DNA of 64,000 nucleotides, taken from assembly GCA_963779735.1 (NCBI GenBank), contig CAVZZJ010000002.1, positions 124,001-188,000 on the forward strand. Reading direction: 5' to 3'. Positions 50,714-59,186 of this stretch are shown here, one piece after another (the first letter of the stretch is position 1; each line of letters begins with the position of its first letter). A program made the position numbers and the translations under genes. Source of the stretch: Bog-473 sp963779735. GTDB lineage: Bacteria; Actinomycetota; Acidimicrobiia; Acidimicrobiales; RAAP-2. The notes below the pieces were generated by a model. The model was not told where the DNA came from. It made no database searches and was given only the letters and a program-made list of their open reading frames with translations.

Positions 50714-51967
50714 TCATCCGAATCGCACCGGGAGCGCGGTTGTACCGCGGTGGTACATGCCGATGATGCGAGGTGGCTCGGTGTCGGGGTCGAGCCGGAG
50801 GTTCGGCAGGCGGTCAAGCAGCGCTCCGATACCGACCTGCATCTGGGCTCGGGCGACGTGCATGCCGACGCACACGTGAGGTCCGCCGCCGAAGCCGAGG
50901 GATGGCCTTGACGGACGCGTGATGTCGAACTCATCGGGTCGTTCCCAGCGCTCGGGGTCGCGGCTGCCCGCACCGAGCCCGAGGTGCAGCACGGCACCCT
51001 TGGGGAGGTGCGTGCCGTGGAAGTCGACGTCGGCGGTCAGGAACCGGGAGAACATCGGATTGGTCGGCGTCCACCGGACCGACTCGTCGATCGCGTTGCG
51101 CAACAGCCGGCGGTCCTCACGCACCGCCTCGAGCTGGTCGGAGCGCTGCAACAGAGCCATCAACGCCATCCCCATCTGCCGCCAGGTCGTGCCCGAGCCC
51201 GCAAGCAGCAGTAGCACGGCGAACGAGAAGATCTCCCCATCGGAGAGCCGATGGCGCGTTCCGTCCTCGTCGGCAACCTCGGCGCCGACTAGCACACTCA
51301 GGAGATCGTCCCGCCGCACCTCGCGCCGCGCCGCGATGATCGGCGCCAGCAATGGAACGAGGTTGGGCGGGTCGTTCAACGCCTCCCGGATGGCGATGGC
51401 CTGCTCGACCTCCACGCCGAAGCTGCCCGTGATGACCAGCACGGGCAGCGCCGCGCAGAAGTCGACGGTGAGGTCGGCGCAGCCGTCGTCGACGAACCAG
51501 TTGATCAAGGCGTGGACGGTGCCCTCGACCCAGTTCGTGATCCACCAGTTCATGCGCGCCGGCACGAACGAGGGTTGGACCAGCGCCCGGTAGCGGCGAT
51601 GCTCGGCACCGCCCATCGTCAACATGCTGTTCAGCGGATCGATCTTCCCGCCGTCGAGATCGACCGCCACCGGCGAGGAGGCGAACAGCTCTCCGTTGCG
51701 CAACGCCTCGTCGCACGCCGCGAACGTGAACGCACTGAAGTGCGGCCGATCCTCGAAGGGCAGACCTTGGAAGTTCATCGGACCGTGGTGCCCGGTCAGC
51801 TCGTGCAAGGTTCCGGCATGCACCGGCGCCTGCTGGCGTAGCTCGTGCCACCTCGGGTAGGGATCCTCGTCGAAGGTGCCCACCGACCAGGCGTTGTGCT
51901 CGTTCCGAAGATCGAACACCTTGCGCAGCGCCGCTCGGTCCAGCGACGCGAGGTCCCGCAGGCTCAT
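50714..51967 (-). CDS. Cytochrome P450
   Basis: 417 residues from ATG 51967. Heme loop FGGGPHVCVG at 359-368 with Cys366; ExxR E295/R298; I-helix AGSGTT at 256-261, with Gly where the acid usually stands. The start overlaps the stop of the upstream SDR relic (ATGA). It heads the run P450, deazaflavin oxidoreductase, esterase, all minus strand. Divergent from AraC beyond the SDR. Not a close sister of the TetR-block P450s. Confidence 0.92.
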   Translation of the reverse strand: MSLRDLASLDRAALRKVFDLRNEHNAWSVGTFDEDPYPRWHELRQQAPVHAGTLHELTGHHGPMNFQGLPFEDRPHFSAFTFAACDEALRNGELFASSPVAVDLDGGKIDPLNSMLTMGGAEHRRYRALVQPSFVPARMNWWITNWVEGTVHALINWFVDDGCADLTVDFCAALPVLVITGSFGVEVEQAIAIREALNDPPNLVPLLAPIIAARREVRRDDLLSVLVGAEVADEDGTRHRLSDGEIFSFAVLLLLAGSGTTWRQMGMALMALLQRSDQLEAVREDRRLLRNAIDESVRWTPTNPMFSRFLTADVDFHGTHLPKGAVLHLGLGAGSRDPERWERPDEFDITRPSRPSLGFGGGPHVCVGMHVARAQMQVGIGALLDRLPNLRLDPDTEPPRIIGMYHRGTTALPVRFG

Positions 51968-52443
51968 CGCGCCACGTACCCGCCGTCCATCGGCAGGCAC
52001 ACACCTGTGACGTTGGCCGCCCGATCTGACACCACGAACAGCGCGGCCTCGGCACACTCGCTCGCCGAGATCGGCCTCCCCAACGGATTGATCGACTCAA
52101 CTCGCGCCGCGTACTGCTCCAGAGCATCGTCCGGGATCACCGTCCCGCCGGCCGTCGTGAAATTGGTGAACGGGATCCGGTTGGGCAGATCGCATTCGTC
52201 CGAATACCGAAGGGGGCGCCCTCCATCGCAACGGCGCGGGTCCACTGGTGCACCGCTCCCTTCGTCGCCCTGTGGGATCGCCACACCGCCGGCACCCTCT
52301 ATCTGGAGCACCGTCTCCTTCGCCCAATCGAGCCGGATGTCGGCGCACACCAGGAGCGCCCCCTCCTCGGAAAACCGCAGTGCCGATGCCCGGCCAACGC
52401 CCGACCCGGCGCCGGTGATCACTGTGCTCTTCTGTGCGAGCAA
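51964..52443 (-). pseudogene. SDR with internal deletion
   Basis: The N-terminal part (STVITGAGSGVGRASALRF, ADIRLDWAKETVLQIEGAGGVAI) jumps directly to ATKGAVHQWTRAVAMEGAPFGIRTNAICP in a shifted frame, then returns to the first frame for PLGRPISASECAEAALFVVSDRA..CLPMDGGYVAR. The stretch holding the NNAG motif, the catalytic Ser and the Tyr is gone; only the catalytic Lys (ATKGA) remains. A dead dehydrogenase that still begins the P450 operon (ATGA overlap). TTG start after GGGGAAG. Confidence 0.8.
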
Positions 52444-52619
52444 TAGCTTCCCCCGCTCTCGTCCCTCGAAGTCTCTCCCACTACGAGCACCATAGCGAAC
52501 GGCGGCCTCGGGACGCTCGGCCCACGCGGCCAATTCATTGACCGCGGCGGCCACTCGCCTCACTGCCGTGATGGCGGCATCTCGACTGCCGTTGCGACTC
52601 GTGGTCTATCGTCACGTCC

Positions 52620-53549
52620 ATGTCCGTCCCGCACCGGATGGCCGACCCGCTCGCCGAAGGAGCAGGCAGTCGGCACAAAGGCATCGCTGGGTCGCTGTCG
52701 CGCGCCGGCACGTACTCGATGAACTTGGGGGACGAAGTCGTGACCGGCTGGCACTCGCACGATCTGCACCAGCTGGTGTACGCCTTGGAAGGTGTGGCCG
52801 AGGTGGAGACGGACACGGCGCGCTACCTGCTGCCGCCGCAGCAGGCCATGTGGATTCCTGCCGGCATCGAGCACTGCACCACCCTCACCCGCGCCAATGT
52901 CATGACCGTCGTGTTCGATCCGGCCATGGGCTTGCCCGCCGGAGACCGCGTTCGCGTCCTGGCGGCGGCACCGGTCGTCCGCGAGATGATTCGCTACGCA
53001 CATCGCTGGCCGTTCAGCCGGACGTTATCGGACCCGCTGGCCGACTCCTTCTTCGACGTGCTCGGCCACCTCGTCATCGAATGGTTCGACCACGAGACGC
53101 CGCTCTGTCTGCCGACGACCAGCGATCCCCTCGTGGCCGCGGCCATGGATTTCACGAACGAGCACCTCGCTGACGTGAGCCTGGGCGAGGTGTGCGCAGC
53201 GGTCGGAGCATCGGAGCGCTCGCTGCGACGCGCGTTCGCCGCCGCTGCCGGCATCCCCTGGAGCCGGTACCTGCAAGAGAGCCAGCTGTTGAAGGCGATG
53301 GCCCTCCTCGCCGAGCAGGGCCAGAGCGTCCTGAGCATTGCGCTCACCGTCGGATTCGGCAGTGTGAGCTCGTTCAACCGCGCCTTCCGGCGTTTCACCG
53401 GCGAAACGCCGATGTCATATCGCCAGCGGACCCGCGTCAGCCATCTCCCAGAGGGCACGGACGACGAAGGGTCCAAGCAAGCCTTGCGCGAGTGGTCGCA
53501 TCTGGCGAGCAGGCCGAGCGTGGTTCCCGCTCGGCGACGAACGGCGTAG
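52620..53549 (+). CDS. AraC-family regulator
   Basis: 309 residues. N-terminal cupin sensor domain (GWHSHDLHQLVYALEGVAEVETD, with His pairs) and C-terminal double helix-turn-helix (VSLGEVCAAVGASERSLRRAF and QSVLSIALTVGFGSVSSFNRAFRRFTGETPMSYRQ, about 185-270). Divergent from the SDR-P450-deazaflavin-esterase run, which it probably controls. The C-terminal tail is Arg-rich and may be disordered. Confidence 0.92.
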   Translation: MSVPHRMADPLAEGAGSRHKGIAGSLSRAGTYSMNLGDEVVTGWHSHDLHQLVYALEGVAEVETDTARYLLPPQQAMWIPAGIEHCTTLTRANVMTVVFDPAMGLPAGDRVRVLAAAPVVREMIRYAHRWPFSRTLSDPLADSFFDVLGHLVIEWFDHETPLCLPTTSDPLVAAAMDFTNEHLADVSLGEVCAAVGASERSLRRAFAAAAGIPWSRYLQESQLLKAMALLAEQGQSVLSIALTVGFGSVSSFNRAFRRFTGETPMSYRQRTRVSHLPEGTDDEGSKQALREWSHLASRPSVVPARRRTA

Positions 53550-53791
53550 CCGGTGGTCTTGCAATATGTCCTAACAAGCATCCCTAACTGACTCGCCAAT
53601 TTCTGCCGAATTGGGAAGCATGGCCAAGGTCGAGTGGGTTGCCCCAGTTGTCGAGGAAGGCCAACCGCTTCACGGGCAAGCGCAGCGCCGGCCAGCGCGT
53701 ATCGCCCAATAGGTAGCCGACGGGTAACCGGGAGCACTGACTCACGACGCAGCCTGGGCCACAGAGGTGGCAGAGATAGGGGACCTACGCT

Positions 53792-54967
53792 TCATCCCCC
53801 GGCCGCGATGCTCACGTTGTAGACATCCTGGGCGTTCAGCCCCAGGATCTGTTGGGACACCTGGCTCTCCATCGATGCAAGCCGCTCGTAGAGTTCCTCG
53901 GTAACGGACGGTTCGTCCCACAGGATGTCGAGGTGGGGAAAGTCCGAAGCCCACAACAGTCGATTAGGGGGAATGACCTTGGAAACTGACTCGAAGCTGC
54001 TTTCGTCGGGATCGCCAGAGAACCACACCTGACGTTCGACGTATTCGCTCGGCAACAGCTCGAGCGACGGTCCGGCTAGTCGCGCCTTGTACCAGTGGTC
54101 CATCTTCTCCGCCCACCACTGCACCCAACCGACGCCCGATTCCAAGACGATGACCTTGAGGGTGGGATTCCGGTCGAAAATTCCGGCCGACATCATCATC
54201 GTAAAGCAGGTGACGGTATCGATCATGAAATTGATCACCTTGCCCATCGGCGTGATGCCTTTCCACTGCGCCCCGTAGAGCTGTGCGGCACCGAAGGTGT
54301 CGGGGAATCCCGCAGGGTGTAGTCCAACGGGGACGCCGAGATCAGCAACGGCCCCCCAGAGCGGGTCGTACACGGAATGATGGGGCCACAGGTCGTTGAC
54401 GGGATTTGGACGCACGAACAGCCCGTGGAAGCCGAGTTCACTGACCGCACGCTGCGCCTCTTGCACCGCGGCAGTGGGATCTTGCATGGGAATCGCTCCG
54501 ATCCCGACAAGCCGCTCAGGTGCTACAGCGACATACTCCGCCAACCAGTCGTTGTAGATCCTGCATGCGGCAACGGCGTGGCCAGGATCCGTGAGGCCTC
54601 CGAGGACGAGACCCAAGGAGGGATAGAGGACGGCAGCATCTATCCCCTCCCGGTTGAGCTCCATCACCCGATCCTTGGCATTGCGGCCGGCGGCGGTGAG
54701 ATCTTCCCAGCGCAGTCCCCTCGGGTCGTCTCGGACGGAACGCGGGAGGCGGGCCCACCCGTTGGTCGTGCCAAGTCCGGGCATGATGTTGACGCCGCCC
54801 GCCCATTCGTCTTCCAACTGGGTCTCTTCGTTCCACTTGATCCCGATGGCCTGGTCCCGGTACCTGGCTGGCAGATTCTTGGCCCACAGGTCGCGAGGCT
54901 CCAGTACGTGTCCATCGGCGTCAATGACCGGAACCCCGGGATACGGGCGGGAACGCTCTGGGCTCAT
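53792..54967 (-). CDS. Amidohydrolase-family TIM-barrel protein
   Basis: 391 residues. Begins VPVIDADGHVLEPRDLW, the Asp-x-His pair of the ACMSD-like/PF04909 amidohydrolase-2 family, and carries LHPAGFP, VIVLESGVGWVQWW and WASDFPHLD (metal-binding Asp near the end). Family enzymes decarboxylate or hydrolyse ring-fission products. SD AAGGAGGTG before ATG 54967. Divergent from the IclR gene, its probable regulator. A paralogue is at 57064-58206. Confidence 0.9.
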   Translation of the reverse strand: MSPERSRPYPGVPVIDADGHVLEPRDLWAKNLPARYRDQAIGIKWNEETQLEDEWAGGVNIMPGLGTTNGWARLPRSVRDDPRGLRWEDLTAAGRNAKDRVMELNREGIDAAVLYPSLGLVLGGLTDPGHAVAACRIYNDWLAEYVAVAPERLVGIGAIPMQDPTAAVQEAQRAVSELGFHGLFVRPNPVNDLWPHHSVYDPLWGAVADLGVPVGLHPAGFPDTFGAAQLYGAQWKGITPMGKVINFMIDTVTCFTMMMSAGIFDRNPTLKVIVLESGVGWVQWWAEKMDHWYKARLAGPSLELLPSEYVERQVWFSGDPDESSFESVSKVIPPNRLLWASDFPHLDILWDEPSVTEELYERLASMESQVSQQILGLNAQDVYNVSIAAGG

Positions 54968-55125
54968 CTCGCACCTCCTTGTGGGACGAGGGGCTATATC
55001 ACCACTCGATACATATTACTCGTTCTGTGACACGATAAGCGGGAGAAAAACCCCGTCTAAGCGTCCGTTCCGGCGTATTACGGTGTGATACGGACTCACC
55101 GGCGACTTGGTCCGAGGGGAAGTGG

Positions 55126-55783
55126 ATGGCCGTCAAGAGGATCAAGAGTGCGGCCAAGCTGCTGGCAACGTTTGAGGCGATCGCGGAGCATCAGCCGATT
55201 GGTGTTGGCGCGCTGGCACGGCTTCTCGATGCCGACAAGAGCGCGCAGCAGCGCGCCATCATGACCCTCGCCGACGAGGGTTGGATTCAGGCCGCACCAG
55301 GGGAACCGACCAAGTGGGAGACCACCGCACGGATCTACGTGCTGGCGCACCTCGCGCAAGGCCATTCAGGACTTCGCCAGCGTGCCCGGGTCCGACTCGA
55401 CGCGCTGCGCTCGCGCACCGGTGAGTCCATCTTCAGCGTCGGGTACCGCCCTGCTCGCTGCCAGTACAGAGGGCGAGCAGATTGAGCTACTTGGTCGGGC
55501 ACCGATGGCCTCCGAGCGCGCTGAACTGACTCGGGTCCGCTCGCGCGGCTGGGCCGTCAACGATGAGGAGATCGTGGCGGGCTCCACCAACTTCGCCGCC
55601 GTCATCATGGACCAGGGACGTGCGGTTGCTGCCATCGTGCTGTCCGGCCCCACGGAGCGCCTCACCCCGGATCTGCACGAGCACTTCGGTCGCCTCGTTG
55701 CGCAAGCGGCCACGGACCTAAATGATGTCTTTGTATCGTATAGAGATACAGCTACTAGAAATACAGCTACGTCGGAGCGGTGA
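55126..55783 (+). pseudogene. IclR-family regulator, one frameshift
   Basis: N-terminal winged helix in one frame: AAKLLATFEAIAEHQPIGVGALARLLDADKSAQQRAIMTLADEGW (about 9-53). The effector-domain frame starts near 55436 and continues ALLAASTEGEQIELLGRAP, IVAGSTNFAAVIMDQGRAVAAIVLSGPTERL, ending at 55783. The break lies in GCGTCGGGTACC. IclR proteins control aromatic and acid catabolism. Divergent from the amidohydrolase; its end contains short repeats (55732-55770). Confidence 0.85.
55732..55770. repeat. Inverted and direct repeats at the IclR 3' end
   Basis: TGTATC (55732-55737) and GATACA (55745-55750) form an inverted repeat with seven bases between; ATACAGCTAC occurs at 55746-55755 and again at 55761-55770. 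They lie about 85 bases before the monooxygenase gene and could be a regulator site for it. Confidence 0.45.
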
Positions 55784-55855
55784 GAGATCCGTATGCCTTG
55801 CGAGCCGCCGATCGAAGCGCGTTGGAGTTCAACCTCATGAGAGGAGTCGGGAAGC

Positions 55856-56140
55856 ATGCCCGAAGTCCTGATCACCCGCATGGTGGTCCACCCTGAAGCC
55901 GTAGCGCGCTCGCTCAGCGTGTTTCGCGACATGCAGGCCGACGTACGCGACAACGAAGCCGGGACACTCAGCTACCACTACTACCAGGACGTCAACGAAC
56001 CAACGATCTTTTGGGTGCACGAGGTGTTTGCCGACAGAGAGGCGAAGGAACACCACCTCGGTCGGCACGGTCAACGACGACCCGACTTCGATGCCATCCT
56101 CGCCGAACCACCGGTGTTCCACGAGGTGGCCGAAATATGA
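55856..56140 (+). CDS. Antibiotic biosynthesis monooxygenase (ABM) family protein
   Basis: 94 residues of the ABM/quinol monooxygenase fold: a ferredoxin-like barrel with VLITRMVVHPEAVARSLSVF, TLSYHYYQDVNEPTIFWVHEVFADREAKEHHL and a closing helix. These cofactor-free enzymes oxygenate quinols or phenols. ATG follows GAGAGGAG at a distance. Its TGA overlaps the luciferase-like gene start (ATGA), so they are coupled. Confidence 0.82.
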   Translation: MPEVLITRMVVHPEAVARSLSVFRDMQADVRDNEAGTLSYHYYQDVNEPTIFWVHEVFADREAKEHHLGRHGQRRPDFDAILAEPPVFHEVAEI

Positions 56141-56855
56141 AATTGGGCGTCGCCATCGGGAATCTCGGCTTTGCAATGGACGGGTCGATTGAGCCGACGG
56201 CCCATGCCCAGCTCTGCTGCCGTATCGCCACGGAAGCCGAGCGCCTCGGATTCCACTCGGTCTGGGTTGGGGACCACGTCGCGCTACCGCTCGTTGCGAG
56301 CACCCCTTACCCCTATGGACCAGGAGGGACCCTCGATCCCCACTCCTCCATGCTCGACCCGTTCGCGGTTCATGCCACCCTCGCCGCACGGACCGACCGC
56401 GTTCGTCTCGGATTCGGTGTGGTCGTACTGCCCTACCGGCCGGCCCTGGTGACAGCCAAGCTCGTGGCGACGATCGACGCCCTCTCGGGGGGTCGAGTCG
56501 TCCTTGGAATCGGTGCCGGCTGGCTACCCGAGGAATTCGCCGCCGTGGGCGTCGAACTTCTCGCACCGGGCCAGCGCAACGGACAGGGCTCTGAGCTATC
56601 TCTTGCAGGAATTCGAGCACGGAGAGGCCAACGGGATGACCGTCCTTCCCACAACCGTCCAACGTCCACATCCGCCGATCTGGGTTGGCGGCATCGGCCC
56701 GAAGGCAATGCGCCGGGCAGTGGAATTCGGCGATGGATGGGATGCGCCGTATGCCGATCCGGAGCGCATCTCTTCCGCCGTCGTGCGGCTCGGCGAACCT
56801 CCATGACCTCGCTGAGCGGTGCCCCGACCACGTGGCGCCCCGTGCCGGGATTTGA
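56137..56855 (+). pseudogene. Luciferase-like (LLM) F420-type oxidoreductase, frame-broken
   Basis: Begins KLGVAIGNLGFAMDG, then LCCRIATEAERLGFHSVWVGDHVALP and LGFGVVVLPYRPALVTAKLVATIDALSGGRVVLGIGAGWLPEEFAAVG, the standard LLM barrel start. Near 56553 an extra A moves the frame; the right sequence continues ATDRALSYLLQEFEHGEANG.. PPIWVGGIGPKAMRRAVEFGDGW. A further break near 56800 precedes the end at about 56855. LLM enzymes use F420 or FMN for oxygenation or dehydrogenation. Coupled to the ABM gene. Confidence 0.85.
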
Positions 56856-57063
56856 TGACACAGGCAATCGAAAGAGGGGCGCGCCCGATCGGGAGTGGCG
56901 CGTCGGCGCACTCGGCGATGCTCGGTGTCATTGAAGAGGCTCGGGTGGAAGGGTCCTCTCTCCCGGGCGACTCGCCGTCACTAGCGCTCCTGACAGGTAC
57001 TTTGTTCGAGATAAGAGACAAACCTGCCCAACGGTGGCCCATTTGTCGTTCACCTTTGTGCGG

Positions 57064-58206
57064 TTACGGCGTGCCTGGTGCCCGATCGGTCCCGCCAACC
57101 ACGTTGAGCCCGTAGAGCTCGGCCGCATTCATGCCCAGGATCCGACGCTGGACGTCGAGGTCGAGGCTGGCGATGGTCCCGAAAAGCTCGGCGGTGGCAC
57201 CGGGGAACGTAGAGTCGGCGTGGGGGTAGTCGGATCCCCACACGATCCGCGACGCGCCGATGAACGGTGCGAGCGCCGGCAGGGTGGGCTCGTCGACCTC
57301 GAAGCTCACCCAGCACTGGCGGGCGAAGTACTCGCTCGGTAGGAGCGACATCGGCGGTGCATAGCGGTGGTAGGACGGCACCTGGTGGTCGAGACGCTCC
57401 AGCCAGTAGGGTGCCCAGCCCCCTCCGGCCTCCAGAAACACGAAGCGGAGCGCGGGATGGCGCTCGAGAATGCCGAGGCCGATCAGCTGGGCGCACGCCA
57501 GCATCTGCTCGAGCGTGTGCGAGCAAGCGTGGAGAACGAGGACGTTCGTCGGGGTGCGGTCCGATCCGAGCGGCGGTACCGCATTCTGGAAGCCCTCGTG
57601 AACAGCCACAGCCATCCCGAGCGATTCCGCCTCTTCCCAAAAACGATCATTGCCGTGGTCGACAATCGTCCGCCCGAGGCATGGGTTCGGGCGCACAAAT
57701 GCCGAGACGAAACCGAGCTCATCTCGAGCCCGTCGGAGCTCGGCCAACGCGGCCTCGGGGTCCTGGAACGGCACCATGGCCGCGCCGTGCAGCCGGTCGG
57801 GTGCGGCGGCACAGTAGGCCGCGAGCCAGTCGTTATAGGCGCGAGCCAGCACGGTCGCCGCTTCCGGATCGCGTATCGCCCAGAAGCCGAGGCCGATCGT
57901 CGGGTAGAGGACCACGGCGTCGATGCCCTCGCTGTCCATGTCGGCGAGGCGCGCCACGGGGTCGCTGGCGCCCGCACGGGCCTCCTCCATCGGCACGGGT
58001 CCGACCGGGGCCCCTACATCGGTTCCGGGCTGGCCCATCTGCCCGAGCCGGGCGAGGAACACCTCCTGGCCCCCCACGAGCACGTGGTCGAGTCCGTGGG
58101 CATCCGTGACAGCGGTGGGGCGGTACCGCTCGGGCACCGACCTCCAGGCTGACCAGGGTTCGAGGACATGACCATCGCCATCGAGCACTCTCATACCGTC
58201 ATGCAC
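57064..58206 (-). CDS. Amidohydrolase-family TIM-barrel protein (paralogue)
   Basis: 380 residues. VLDGDGHVLEPWSAWRSVPERYR matches the start of the paralogue at 53792, as do GIDAVVLYPTIGL, VHEGFQNAVPP and IVWGSDYPHAD near the end (metal-binding Asp). Same ACMSD-like family. Starts at GTG 58206 or the ATG 58194 four codons later; no clear SD. Together with the 53792 gene it flanks the IclR-ABM-LLM group, so the segment may be a pathway for one substrate. Confidence 0.9.
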   Translation of the reverse strand: MHDGMRVLDGDGHVLEPWSAWRSVPERYRPTAVTDAHGLDHVLVGGQEVFLARLGQMGQPGTDVGAPVGPVPMEEARAGASDPVARLADMDSEGIDAVVLYPTIGLGFWAIRDPEAATVLARAYNDWLAAYCAAAPDRLHGAAMVPFQDPEAALAELRRARDELGFVSAFVRPNPCLGRTIVDHGNDRFWEEAESLGMAVAVHEGFQNAVPPLGSDRTPTNVLVLHACSHTLEQMLACAQLIGLGILERHPALRFVFLEAGGGWAPYWLERLDHQVPSYHRYAPPMSLLPSEYFARQCWVSFEVDEPTLPALAPFIGASRIVWGSDYPHADSTFPGATAELFGTIASLDLDVQRRILGMNAAELYGLNVVGGTDRAPGTP

Positions 58207-58371
58207 AACCGGAAGCTACCCCGCGGTTCCCATGGTTGACGAGTATCGAGCGCCGCGACAAGGGCACACGCCGGCTCGTGGCGCGCGAGGTCGGCTCGTA
58301 AAGCCAGGTCACACTTGACAAGGCCTCGTGCATGCGTCAGGTTTGCTGCTCGACCGTCCGAGGAGTGCCCG

Positions 58372-59115
58372 GTGCAACCACCGCTCGACGAATACCGCGA
58401 CCGGTACCCGAACGTCCGCATAACCCGCGAGGACGGCGTCCTCGAGGTCCGGCTCCACACCGACGGCGGGCCGCTGGCGTGGAGCGCAGCCGCCCACCGG
58501 GATCTCGGCATCCTGTTCGGCCAGATCGGTGCGGACCGGGAGAACCGGGTCGTGTTGCTCTCAGGGACGGGGGATGTCTTCTGTGACACCGTCGACCACG
58601 AGACCTTCGCCGACCTCCGGTGGGAGCAGATCTGGTCCGAGGGGAAGCGCCTCCTCCAGTCGCTCGTCGATATTGAGGTCCCCGTCGTCGGCGTGGTAAA
58701 CGGGCCGGCCACCATTCACGCCGAGCTGGTCGCAGTGTCGGACATCGTGGTCGCCGCGGACCACGCGGTCCTCGCCGACAAGGCCCACTTCGTCAACGGC
58801 GCGGTCCCGTCCGACGGCGTTCACCTGATCTGGCCGCACCTGCTCGGCCCGAACCGAGGACGCCACTTCCTGCTGACTGGCAGGGAGCTCAGCGCGCAAG
58901 AGGCCCTCGATCTCGGCGTGGTGGCCGAGGTCGTTCCGGCGACGGGCGCCTACGCTCGGGGGCTCGAGATCGCCCGCTCACTCGCCGTCCACTCGAGCCG
59001 GGTGTTGCGCTACACAAGGGAGGCGTTCGCGGGTGAGTGGCGTGAGCTGCTCCACGGCAGCTCCCTGAGCAATGGTCTCGGGCTCGAGGGGCTCGCCACC
59101 GACCTGCCCCGCTGA
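58372..59115 (+). CDS. Crotonase resembling 6-oxocamphor hydrolase
   Basis: 247 residues from GTG 58372 (AGGAG seven bases upstream). Crotonase fold, but the typical enoyl-CoA hydratase Glu pair is not present. Instead NGPATIHAELVAVSDIV, KAHFVNGAVPSDGVHLIWPHLLGPNRGRHFLLTG and the start LDEYRDRYPNVRI closely follow 6-oxocamphor hydrolase of Rhodococcus as I remember it: His116, His139 and Asp148 match its catalytic His/His/Asp set. That enzyme opens a beta-diketone ring by retro-Claisen cleavage. The substrate here is likely a cyclic diketone. Confidence 0.85.
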   Translation: MQPPLDEYRDRYPNVRITREDGVLEVRLHTDGGPLAWSAAAHRDLGILFGQIGADRENRVVLLSGTGDVFCDTVDHETFADLRWEQIWSEGKRLLQSLVDIEVPVVGVVNGPATIHAELVAVSDIVVAADHAVLADKAHFVNGAVPSDGVHLIWPHLLGPNRGRHFLLTGRELSAQEALDLGVVAEVVPATGAYARGLEIARSLAVHSSRVLRYTREAFAGEWRELLHGSSLSNGLGLEGLATDLPR

Positions 59116-59186
59116 GCCCTCAGCGCCGCTCGAGCAGCTCGAAACGTGGCCCGATGGGGGCGTGGTGGGCGAACGCGGGCGGTGAT

